Of a stretch of DNA of 5,297 nt, positions 1-5,297 are shown piece by piece. Position numbers and translations under genes: made by a program. Source of the DNA: JARICQ01 sp964428475 (GTDB lineage: Bacteria > Bacillota > Clostridia > Tissierellales > Tissierellaceae). Every line of letters starts with the position of its first letter. Position 1 is the first letter of the stretch. The notes under the pieces were generated by a model. The model was not told the origin of the DNA, did not search any database, and worked only from the letters and a program-made list of their open reading frames with translations. Location: positions 1-5,297 of the forward strand of contig CAYRYO010000081.1 of NCBI GenBank assembly GCA_964428475.1. Reading direction: 5' to 3'.

Positions 1-505
1 CTACCTTTATATCTATGAATTCCTCTATTTTTTCTTTTAAAAGTCTATAGATCATCTCACTGGTCTTATTTAAGATTACCGCTTTTATCATTGACCCCTC
101 AAAATCCACCATTCCCTTTATCTTTGGAATAGCTGAAAACATCTCTCCACTAGGGGTATAGACTAGTATCGCAGGAGCATTTAGCTCTTTTGATATGTCA
201 TAGCTTGAATTTTCATAGGTATTATAGATTCCATCAAAGTATCCCATGGCACCTTCAATAACAGAAAAATCTCCACAGTTCATCTCTAGTGATTTAAATA
301 TCCCATCTCTTCCCATTAAATGCATATCTAGATTGCCTGCCCTCTTTCCTGATGCAAGCCCTAAGTATTTTGTATCTATAAAATCAGGTCCAGTTTTAAA
401 GGCAGATATATCCAAGCCCCTATTTTTTAAAGCCCTTATTATCCCAAGTGTAATTGTAGTCTTTCCACTATTGCTAGATGGAGCTGTGATCATTACAGTT
501 TTCAT
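1..505 (-). CDS. cbiA: Cobyrinate a,c-diamide synthase, N-terminal part (cut by left window edge)
   Basis: This enzyme performs ATP- and glutamine-dependent amidation of the a and c carboxylates of (cobalt-)cobyrinate in the cytoplasm. The visible 168 residues are the N-terminal BioD-like synthetase domain. The P-loop SSNSGKTT lies at residues 10-17 with Lys15, FKTGPDFID at 36-44, NLD at 58-60, and the Walker B-like VIEGAMGYFDG at 82-92 with Glu84. These are typical of CbiA/CobB. The family is about 450 residues long, so the rest of the synthetase domain and the glutamine amidotransferase domain lie beyond the left edge. The ATG at 505-503 has a good GGAGG site 5 nt upstream, starting just after the cbiK stop (14 nt gap). 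The frame is open to the window edge. CbiA is chosen over aerobic CobB because CbiK, CbiMNQO and CbiL mark the anaerobic pathway. CbiP and BioD share the fold but fit the motif set less well. Confidence 0.93.
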   Translation of the reverse strand, partial: MKTVMITAPSSNSGKTTITLGIIRALKNRGLDISAFKTGPDFIDTKYLGLASGKRAGNLDMHLMGRDGIFKSLEMNCGDFSVIEGAMGYFDGIYNTYENSSYDISKELNAPAILVYTPSGEMFSAIPKIKGMVDFEGSMIKAVILNKTSEMIYRLLKEKIEEFIDIKV

Positions 506-510
506 ATATT

Positions 511-515
511 CCTCC
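511..515 (-). promoter_or_regulatory. Ribosome binding site of cbiA
   Basis: GGAGG on the minus strand lies 5 nt before the cbiA ATG, inside the 14-nt gap after the cbiK stop. It supports the start at 505, which does not depend on coupling to cbiK. Confidence 0.75.
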
Positions 516-519
516 AAAA

Positions 520-1296
520 TTATTCCATTATATTTTCTAAATGTTCTATAAATATATCTTGTATGCCCTCTATCTCACCAAGCCCACTCACTTGAAGCTT
601 TACCTCTATCCCAGCCTCTTCCAATATGCTCTTCCATGAATCCTCATCATCTGATGACATATCATTTTTGGCATGATCTCCCGCCACTAGCATAAATGGC
701 CTTAAAGTAACACTCTTTATCTTGTTTTCCTCTAAACTTTGCACTATATCTTCTATGGTCTTTTGACCTTCTACAGTTCCCATAAAGATATTTTTGTATC
801 CCTTGCCTCTTATAATATTTTCTATCTTGTCATATACATAATCTGCACTGTGATAGGTACCATGACCCATAAAGACAGTTCCCACGCCCTCTATATCCTC
901 ATCTAACTCTAGTGCTTCCACAACATCTTCATAGTCTATATCTTCTAGTAACAAGGGTTGTCCTATTTCTACCTTAAAATCCCCATTTTCCTCTAAAAAC
1001 TTATCTACATCTTTTTTGGTTTTATCATATTCAATTCCTGGTATTATCAGTAGTGGCTGAACATAAATATCCTTAATTCCATTTTCCTTCATCTTGACCA
1101 AGGCCTCTTCAGGATTATCTACTAAATAATTATCTCTTTTTTTCAACCTAGAAATAACTACCCTAGAAGTAAATGCCCTAAGAACCAAACAATCCTTAAA
1201 CTTATCTCTTATCCTATCTTCTATAGGCTCTATACAGCGTTTTCTTGTATCTTCATAAGTCGTTCCAAAACTGGTTACTATTATTCCTTTTTTCAT
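520..1296 (-). CDS. cbiK: Sirohydrochlorin cobaltochelatase CbiK
   Basis: This is a class II (ATP-independent) chelatase that inserts Co2+ into sirohydrochlorin, the committing step of anaerobic cobalamin synthesis. Its 258 residues match the family (Salmonella CbiK is about 264). The N-terminus KKGIIVTSFGTTYEDTR is characteristic. The expected metal/catalytic residues are present: His145 in MGHGT, Glu176 in GTVEG and His208 in GDHAKNDM. The spacing agrees with the His/Glu/His triad known for CbiK proteins. There is no signal peptide, so it should be cytoplasmic, unlike the periplasmic CbiK of some Desulfovibrio. The ATG lies 3 nt after the cbiO stop. The only upstream purine stretch is a weak GGGAAG within the end of cbiO, so translation probably depends on coupling to cbiO. 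Its position directly after the cobalt importer genes fits a role in using the imported metal. Short CbiX/SirB enzymes are excluded by length and motifs. Confidence 0.96.
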   Translation of the reverse strand: MKKGIIVTSFGTTYEDTRKRCIEPIEDRIRDKFKDCLVLRAFTSRVVISRLKKRDNYLVDNPEEALVKMKENGIKDIYVQPLLIIPGIEYDKTKKDVDKFLEENGDFKVEIGQPLLLEDIDYEDVVEALELDEDIEGVGTVFMGHGTYHSADYVYDKIENIIRGKGYKNIFMGTVEGQKTIEDIVQSLEENKIKSVTLRPFMLVAGDHAKNDMSSDDEDSWKSILEEAGIEVKLQVSGLGEIEGIQDIFIEHLENIME

Positions 1297-1299
1297 CTT

Positions 1300-2091
1300 T
1301 TAACACTTCCCATTTAATATTTCTGCTTCATTTTTATAAAGTGGTAGCTTTAAGTTTTCATGAATCTTTACTAGCCAGGGCTTTTCTAAAAGCGAGTTCT
1401 CTATAAGCTTATCATCTAGAAATATCTTTTCTGGACTTCCCTCTCCTGCAATTTCACCCTTAAATAATACATATATATAATCACAAATTTCATATATAAA
1501 ATCCATATCATGACTTGATATCACGAGCTTCTTATCCTTTTTTAAATCATTTACAATTCTTTTTATCTCCCTAGTCATATAAGGATCAAGTCCAGCAGTA
1601 GGTTCATCCAGCAATAGGACCTCTGTATCCATTACAAGAACCCCAGCTATCGCTATCCTCTTTTTTTGACCATAGCTTAGAAAATGCGTTGGCTTATCCT
1701 TTAAATCCAGTGCCTTTACCTTTTCAAGTGCATTGATTGATTTTTCCTCAATTATTTCTTCTGCTACATTTAAATTCCTAAGAGCAAAGGCTACATCATC
1801 ATATACCCTTGAATAAAATATTTGTTTTTCTGGATCTTGAAATACTATGCTTACATTTTTTCTATACTCCCTTAAAAACTTTTTATCGTATTTTATAATA
1901 TTTTCTTTGTATTTAACTAGGCCTCTTGTAGGCTTTAACATCCCCAAGATATTGAGAAGCAAGGTGGATTTACCCGACCCATTAGCCCCGATTATTCCAA
2001 TGACATTTCCCTTGTCCAAATCCATATTTATATTTTCAAGCGCCTTAGTGCCATCACCATATTCATATCCTAATGATTCTACTTTTATCAT
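1300..2091 (-). CDS. cbiO: Cobalt ECF transporter ATPase CbiO
   Basis: This is the cytoplasmic ATP-binding subunit that powers CbiMNQO cobalt uptake. Its 263 residues hold a full ABC domain: Walker A GANGSGKST at 35-43, Q-loop Gln85 in VFQDPEKQIF (the Q-helix type seen in ECF ATPases), signature LSYGQKKR at 138-145, Walker B LLLDEPT at 159-165 with Glu163, D-loop AGLD at 166-169 and switch His194 in SSHD. The signature has Tyr in place of the first Gly of LSGGQ, as is common in CbiO. The C-terminal extension after about residue 215 (SPEKIF and onward) is also CbiO-like. The ATG directly abuts the cbiQ TAA, with AGGTG 5 nt upstream at 2097-2101. There is a single ATPase gene, so a homodimer is expected, as in group I (dedicated) ECF systems. 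EcfA1/EcfA2 is unlikely given the linked cbiM, cbiN and cbiQ. Confidence 0.96.
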   Translation of the reverse strand: MIKVESLGYEYGDGTKALENINMDLDKGNVIGIIGANGSGKSTLLLNILGMLKPTRGLVKYKENIIKYDKKFLREYRKNVSIVFQDPEKQIFYSRVYDDVAFALRNLNVAEEIIEEKSINALEKVKALDLKDKPTHFLSYGQKKRIAIAGVLVMDTEVLLLDEPTAGLDPYMTREIKRIVNDLKKDKKLVISSHDMDFIYEICDYIYVLFKGEIAGEGSPEKIFLDDKLIENSLLEKPWLVKIHENLKLPLYKNEAEILNGKC

Positions 2092-2775
2092 TTAATCACC
2101 TACTTTGAATTCTCCATTATATAGCTTTGAATCTAATGAATCTACCATATCTTTATACCTAAGCAGTACTCTAATAAAGAGTGACTTTATAAGTAAAGCT
2201 GTAGAATTAAGGCTATTTTTAAAACCACTATATCCAAACCTAACTTCTTGAGCCATATGTATGTTTATTGACTCCTCAAGAAAAATAAATATAAATCTAT
2301 ATATTAATACCAATAACTCAACTATTATAGCAGGAATCCTCATCTTATTAAATACTATAATCAATTTATTTAGTGATGTAGTAAGAGATAAAAAGAAAGT
2401 TAAAGATAATGATGCAAATACTCTTATAGCAGTGTTTATAGATTGAAGAATAGATTCATCCGTTATTCCAATGTATTTACTTCCTATTTTCATACTATAA
2501 ATATATACATCTTTACTAGAAATGCTAAAGAGAATTGTAAGGGTACTGATAAACAAAAATGACATGGGAATAATTAATATCTTTATATATTTCTTAAATG
2601 GTATTCCCGCTACAAAAGTAGTTAAAAACACCATGGAACAAAATATAGCAATATTTAAATAATTATTATTAATAGTTATAGCTATAATTAAGCATATAGC
2701 TATAACTATTACTTTAAGCATTGGGTTGAAATCTGCTAATTTATTTGTATAAGCATACTTATCTATTATTAGCAA
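2092..2775 (-). CDS. cbiQ: Cobalt ECF transporter transmembrane coupling protein CbiQ
   Basis: This is the EcfT-type membrane subunit that links the CbiO ATPases to the CbiM substrate-binding subunit. Its 227 residues include several hydrophobic segments, at roughly 20-57, 63-85, 115-132 and 146-167. The N-terminus LIIDKYAYTNKL is typical of CbiQ, which supports the TTG start at 2775-2773. That TTG has AAGGAG 10 nt upstream (2786-2791) and overlaps the end of cbiN by 17 nt. The next in-frame Met (residue 19) would cut into the conserved N-terminus. The first coupling motif is clear (AQEVRFGY, 175-182, Arg179). The second, normally close to A-x-x-R-G-Y-x-G, reads SLDSKLYNG (213-221), with Lys instead of Arg. 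A perfect inverted repeat lies in codons 22-36. The gene looks intact; the family call is secure. Confidence 0.94.
   Translation of the reverse strand: MLIIDKYAYTNKLADFNPMLKVIVIAICLIIAITINNNYLNIAIFCSMVFLTTFVAGIPFKKYIKILIIPMSFLFISTLTILFSISSKDVYIYSMKIGSKYIGITDESILQSINTAIRVFASLSLTFFLSLTTSLNKLIIVFNKMRIPAIIVELLVLIYRFIFIFLEESINIHMAQEVRFGYSGFKNSLNSTALLIKSLFIRVLLRYKDMVDSLDSKLYNGEFKVGD
2670..2711. repeat. Perfect 17-bp inverted repeat inside cbiQ
   Basis: The arms 2670-2686 and 2695-2711 are exact reverse complements, separated by the 8-nt spacer ATTAAGCA. Each arm itself contains the palindrome TATAGCTATA. On the mRNA strand the repeat covers cbiQ codons 22-36, which encode an Ile/Val/Ala-rich membrane helix (many ATA codons and two GCT codons). 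It can form a long AU-rich hairpin about 65 nt after the cbiQ start. There is no GC-rich stem and no following U-tract, so it is not a typical intrinsic terminator. It may be RNA structure or a by-product of repetitive codons. Confidence 0.8.
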
Positions 2776-3052
2776 CTTTTCTTTTCTCCTTAAAACTTCC
2801 CAATATATATCCTATAGCACCGGCACCTATAGCTACTTGAAGTGAAAATAAAAGAGATTCGATTTCTCCACTTGGTGGTTCCCATAGTGGTTCTGCCCAA
2901 GGTTCATATTGCGGATTGATTTCTGCTATAACATCTCCCGCTTGTCCGTCTGCACCACCAAATTCAGATCCACCTTTGATTATTAAAGGTAATATAACTA
3001 TTCCAATAATTAATAATACTAATATTAAATTTGTTTTACTAGATTGTTTCAA
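2759..3052 (-). CDS. cbiN: Cobalt transport protein CbiN
   Basis: This small membrane subunit works with CbiM and is needed for cobalt uptake through the CbiMNQO complex. Its 97 residues comprise a first membrane helix at about 8-26, an extracytoplasmic loop and a second helix at about 67-85, followed by a basic cytoplasmic tail. The loop has the CbiN hallmarks: EFGGADG (30-36), PQYEPW (47-52) and EPPSGEIESLLFSLQ (58-72). The start is TTG at 3052-3050, with AAGGAG 9 nt upstream (3062-3067). An in-frame TGA lies three codons before it, and no ATG exists near the N-terminus, so TTG is strongly favoured. The start overlaps the cbiM end by 14 nt and the end overlaps cbiQ by 17 nt. The presence of CbiN, rather than NikN or NikL, argues for cobalt over nickel as the substrate. 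Confidence 0.95.
   Translation of the reverse strand: MKQSSKTNLILVLLIIGIVILPLIIKGGSEFGGADGQAGDVIAEINPQYEPWAEPLWEPPSGEIESLLFSLQVAIGAGAIGYILGSFKEKRKVANNR
2786..2791 (-). promoter_or_regulatory. Ribosome binding site supporting the TTG start of cbiQ
   Basis: AAGGAG lies within the last codons of cbiN, 10 nt before the TTG at 2775-2773. It supports a non-ATG start that overlaps cbiN by 17 nt. Confidence 0.72.
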
Positions 3053-3767
3053 GGCTAATCACTCCTTCTTTTTTATATTCTACTAATAAATTATATACCA
3101 TTACAGTGATTATTCCCTCAACTATAGCTAGTGGTATTTGAGTAACAGCAAACACTGTTAAAAAGCTAACCCACGATCCCATAAATCCTGATACTGGATC
3201 TGGAAATGCCACAGCCAGTTGTGTAGCTGTCACCACATAGGTAAATAAATTGCCCAATGCTGCAGCTAGAAAAACCACAAATCCTCTGTTTACACCCTTG
3301 TTTTTTAGCAATACATAGATACCATAAGATACAAATGGTCCTGCTATGGCCATTGAAAACATATTCGCCCCAAGCGTAGTTAATCCACCATGAGCAAGTA
3401 GCAAGGCTTGAAATAAAAGCACAATAGTTCCTACAACTGTCATAATAGTCGGTCCAAATAATATAGCTCCAAGGCCTACTCCTGTAGGATGTGAACATGA
3501 ACCTGTCACTGATGGAATTTTAAGTGCAGAGAGAACAAATACAAAACCTCCTACAAGCCCTAATAGTACTTTGGCATTTGTGTCTTCCTTCATTACACTG
3601 TTTAAATTCTTAATTCCATAGATTAAAAAAGGTAAAGATAATACCCCCCAAATCAAAGCCCATTTCCCTGGCAAATAACCCTCCATTATATGCATGCCAT
3701 GACTAATACTAGGCATCCACAGCAACATCAATGCTAAAAGTCCTCCTAATATATTGCTTTTTTTCAT
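3039..3767 (-). CDS. cbiM: Cobalt ECF transporter substrate-binding protein CbiM
   Basis: This is the integral membrane S-component that binds Co2+. From the chosen start it has 242 residues. A basic and hydrophobic leader (residues 1-24, ending SISHG) is followed by MHIMEGYLPGKW, the conserved CbiM/NikM mature N-terminus. In this family the new N-terminal Met and His (here M25, H26) and a downstream His in the conserved CSHPTG (here H93) coordinate the metal. About six further hydrophobic segments follow, with conserved HGGLTTLGANMFSM (126-139) and a late QIPLAIVEG (210-218). Two ATGs are possible. The one at 3773 is only 2 nt from GGAGG (3776-3780), whereas the one at 3767 is 8 nt away and gives the usual MKK signal start, so I prefer 3767. 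The ribosome site overlaps the cobD stop. The gene overlaps cbiN by 14 nt. NikM is the main alternative, but linked cbiN and cbiK favour cobalt. Confidence 0.95.
   Translation of the reverse strand: MKKSNILGGLLALMLLWMPSISHGMHIMEGYLPGKWALIWGVLSLPFLIYGIKNLNSVMKEDTNAKVLLGLVGGFVFVLSALKIPSVTGSCSHPTGVGLGAILFGPTIMTVVGTIVLLFQALLLAHGGLTTLGANMFSMAIAGPFVSYGIYVLLKNKGVNRGFVVFLAAALGNLFTYVVTATQLAVAFPDPVSGFMGSWVSFLTVFAVTQIPLAIVEGIITVMVYNLLVEYKKEGVISLETI
3062..3067 (-). promoter_or_regulatory. Ribosome binding site supporting the TTG start of cbiN
   Basis: AAGGAG lies within the last codons of cbiM, 9 nt before the TTG at 3052-3050. Together with the upstream in-frame TGA it fixes a non-ATG start for cbiN. 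Confidence 0.75.
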
Positions 3768-3775
3768 AAACATAT

Positions 3776-3780
3776 CCTCC
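3776..3780 (-). promoter_or_regulatory. Ribosome binding site that decides the cbiM start
   Basis: GGAGG shares its first G with the cobD TAG stop. It is 2 nt from the ATG at 3773, which is too close for normal initiation, and 8 nt from the ATG at 3767. It therefore points to the downstream ATG, which shortens CbiM by two residues. Confidence 0.7.
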
Positions 3781-4823
3781 TAATATAAATTTCTTAAAGC
3801 CTTTATGAGTAATTCATTATTGCCTCTGTCTTTTATAGCTACTCGTATATGATTGTTTCCAAATGTTTTAAAACTAGCACACTTTCTAATTACTATCCCT
3901 TGTTTTAAGAGCGCGTCAAATATATATTCTTCATCATATTTTAATAATTTGATTAATATATAATTAGAATGGGTTTTATACGCCTTTATCTCTTTTATTT
4001 GGGATAGTTGTCCTAATAAGTAATTTCTTTGATCTTCTATATATTCTTTGCTCGTCTTTATATAATCTTTATCATGGAAAATATATTGACCTGCAAGATC
4101 TGCAAATGCATTTACAGTCCAAGGCATTTGAGCATTTGATATTTCTTCTATCAATACTTCTGAAGTCACTCCATATCCAAGTCTTATACCAGGAAGAGCA
4201 AAGAATTTAGTTGCAGCCCTTATTATTCCTAAATGCTTGTATTTATACTCCTTAAATAATTCTACGCTATCATAATCCTTGGGCGAAAATTCAAAGAATG
4301 CCTCGTCTAGTAATAATATACCTTGTTTTTCTCTTACTATCTTATATATTTGTATTAAAGTTTCCTTTTCTATTCTAAGTCCTGTAGGATTGTTAGGATT
4401 GCCTAGTATTAATAAATCGTCTTTTTTAAGTATTTTATCTATTTCACTTAAATCAATAGTAAAATCCTCTTTATATGGAATTGAAATAACAGGCTTTTTA
4501 TGCACTAATGCCCTTTCTTCGTATTCTGAAAATGAAGGAATCATTAGAATTACCCTATTAGCAAGGCTAGTAAATATATCTATTATTTCAACTGCACCAT
4601 TGCCTACCACTATATGTTTTTCCTCAGATCCTAGATATTTAGAAATTGATAGCTTTAACTTTCTATATTTTATATCTGGATATGATGTTATATCTTTAAA
4701 GTTTTTCATTAAAATATCTTCCAAGCCCTCAGGTAGCCCTAATGGATTTATATTGCTACTGAAATCTACCAACTCTCCATCATAATACTTTTCATAAGAC
4801 AGTAAATCTCCACCGTGCTTCAT
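3780..4823 (-). CDS. cobD: Threonine-phosphate decarboxylase CobD (PLP-dependent)
   Basis: CobD decarboxylates L-threonine-O-3-phosphate to (R)-1-amino-2-propanol phosphate, the linker that CbiB attaches to cobyric acid. Its 347 residues are close to the family length (about 360). It is a fold-type I aminotransferase related to HisC. It opens with the CobD-type KHGGD and DFSSNINPLGLP (20-31). Cofactor and substrate residues are visible: VGNGAVE (73-79) for phosphate binding, GNPNNPTG (141-148), Asp173 in LLDEAF for the pyridine nitrogen, the Schiff-base Lys206 in ATKFFALPGIRLGYG (204-218), and Arg327 in HIRVAI for the carboxylate. The ATG lies 19 nt after the cbiL stop. Its AGAGG site (4834-4838) is 10 nt upstream, a rather long gap. 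HisC is the main alternative, but the HGGD N-terminus and B12 gene context favour CobD. No cbiB is adjacent in the window. Confidence 0.92.
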   Translation of the reverse strand: MKHGGDLLSYEKYYDGELVDFSSNINPLGLPEGLEDILMKNFKDITSYPDIKYRKLKLSISKYLGSEEKHIVVGNGAVEIIDIFTSLANRVILMIPSFSEYEERALVHKKPVISIPYKEDFTIDLSEIDKILKKDDLLILGNPNNPTGLRIEKETLIQIYKIVREKQGILLLDEAFFEFSPKDYDSVELFKEYKYKHLGIIRAATKFFALPGIRLGYGVTSEVLIEEISNAQMPWTVNAFADLAGQYIFHDKDYIKTSKEYIEDQRNYLLGQLSQIKEIKAYKTHSNYILIKLLKYDEEYIFDALLKQGIVIRKCASFKTFGNNHIRVAIKDRGNNELLIKALRNLY

Positions 4824-4842
4824 CTACTCACATCCTCTAATA

Positions 4843-5297
4843 TCAATTATCCCTTTTAGCTACAATCAAGGAAATATAATCCCTGTCTTCCATTATCTCT
4901 TTTCTATCTTCAATTATCTTTTCCTCATCAAAACTCACCCTTTTTATATATTTATATTTGAAATTATTGTCCTCCAATATATCAAGGGTCTTTTCTTTGT
5001 TTCGCAAGGTTTTAAGTATAACCACCGAATTTAATCCTCTAAGCTTTTCTTCTTCTAATTCATCACAGAGGATAAAATCATCGCCCTTTGTAGTAAGAGG
5101 CATTTTCATAGCCCCAGCTGCAGCTATAAATGAAGGTATACCAGAAACTATTTCAATTTCTATTTCTCTACCCTCTAGCTCGTCCATGATATAGGCAAAT
5201 GTACTATAAATCATGGGATCACCTATGGTTAAAAATGCACCGCTCTCTCCGTCTGGTATTCTATTGATTATTATACTTGCTGCATCTTTATAGTTTT
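4843..5297 (-). CDS. cbiL: Cobalt-factor II / precorrin-2 C20-methyltransferase, C-terminal part (cut by right window edge)
   Basis: This enzyme transfers a methyl group from S-adenosylmethionine to C20 of the corrinoid precursor, in the cytoplasm. The frame is open to the right edge, giving 150 visible residues of a family that is about 225-240 long. The N-terminal part, including the start, is therefore outside, and the Met at 5214 is internal. The segment GAFLTIGDPMIYSTFAYI (visible residues 19-36) carries the GDPMIYST motif typical of CbiL/CobI within the tetrapyrrole methylase fold. It is followed by the SAM-pocket-like VSGIPSFIAAAGAM (50-63), where many relatives have V-P-G. The protein ends about 19 nt before cobD. 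The anaerobic name CbiL is preferred over CobI because the cluster encodes CbiK and CbiMNQO, which implies early cobalt insertion. The substrate cannot be read from this fragment alone. Confidence 0.9.
   Translation of the reverse strand, partial: NYKDAASIIINRIPDGESGAFLTIGDPMIYSTFAYIMDELEGREIEIEIVSGIPSFIAAAGAMKMPLTTKGDDFILCDELEEEKLRGLNSVVILKTLRNKEKTLDILEDNNFKYKYIKRVSFDEEKIIEDRKEIMEDRDYISLIVAKRDN

Noticed and set aside
246..551. A 101-codon open frame on the plus strand
   Set aside because: It is antisense to the N-terminal part of cbiA and the end of cbiK. Both of those are supported by motifs and ribosome sites.
1847..2095. Short plus-strand open frame, with similar ones at 2261-2446 and 4958-5194
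   Set aside because: They are antisense to cbiO, cbiQ and cbiL respectively, and show no ribosome site or recognisable domain.
2670..2711. Reading the cbiQ inverted repeat as an intrinsic terminator
   Set aside because: The stem is AT-rich, no U-tract follows it on the minus strand, and it lies inside an intact gene with operon genes downstream.
3166..3498. A 110-codon minus-strand frame inside cbiM
   Set aside because: It is an out-of-frame reading of cbiM, whose family motifs cover the same bases. Its Cys/Ser/Trp-rich product looks like a frame shadow.
2759..3767. A nickel importer (NikM/NikN type) as the identity of the transporter
   Set aside because: The small subunit has CbiN hallmarks, and the surrounding genes, including cobaltochelatase cbiK, are all for cobalamin synthesis.
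3480..4390. The 10-mer CCTGTAGGAT occurring at about 3480 and 4380
   Set aside because: In both places it encodes a Pro-Thr-Gly turn (HPTG in CbiM, NPTG in CobD) with the same codons. It is a coincidence of codon use, not a repeat element.
4279..4785. A 168-codon open frame on the plus strand
   Set aside because: It lies wholly antisense to cobD, whose catalytic motifs are intact. Its Ser/Ile/Leu-rich translation resembles no family I know.
1..5297. A novel defence, mobile or CRISPR-like system in the window
   Set aside because: Every stretch is accounted for by known cobalamin genes. There are no repeat arrays, transposases, integrases, tRNAs or unassigned genes.

Overview
The window is an AT-rich stretch carrying one tightly packed run of eight genes, all on the minus strand. 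It belongs to an anaerobic (early cobalt insertion) cobalamin pathway. The low GC, strong AGGAGG-type ribosome binding sites, TTG starts and presence of CbiK rather than CobNST suggest an anaerobic Firmicute (Clostridia or Tissierellia-like). The species cannot be fixed from this sequence.

In transcription order (right to left) the genes are: the C-terminal part of cbiL/cobI (factor II C20-methyltransferase, cut by the right edge); cobD (L-threonine-O-3-phosphate decarboxylase); cbiM, cbiN, cbiQ and cbiO (a complete group I ECF cobalt importer); cbiK (sirohydrochlorin cobaltochelatase); and the N-terminal part of cbiA (cobyrinate a,c-diamide synthase, cut by the left edge). Junctions are overlaps of 14 and 17 nt or gaps of 0 to 19 nt. 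No stretch lacks a gene, and there is no internal terminator, promoter or riboswitch. The control region, probably a cobalamin riboswitch, would lie to the right of the window.

The genes fit together as follows. CbiMNQO brings Co2+ into the cell, CbiK inserts it into sirohydrochlorin, CbiL methylates C20 of the cobalt-containing ring, and CbiA later amidates side chains a and c. CobD makes the aminopropanol phosphate used for the lower-ligand arm. All visible proteins keep their family's key residues, except that the second coupling motif of CbiQ is degenerate.

I found no undescribed system. The points worth a second look are a perfect 17-bp inverted repeat inside the start of cbiQ, back-to-back TTG starts with overlaps for cbiN and cbiQ, the weakened second CbiQ coupling motif, and cobD sitting between cbiL and the transporter without an adjacent cbiB.
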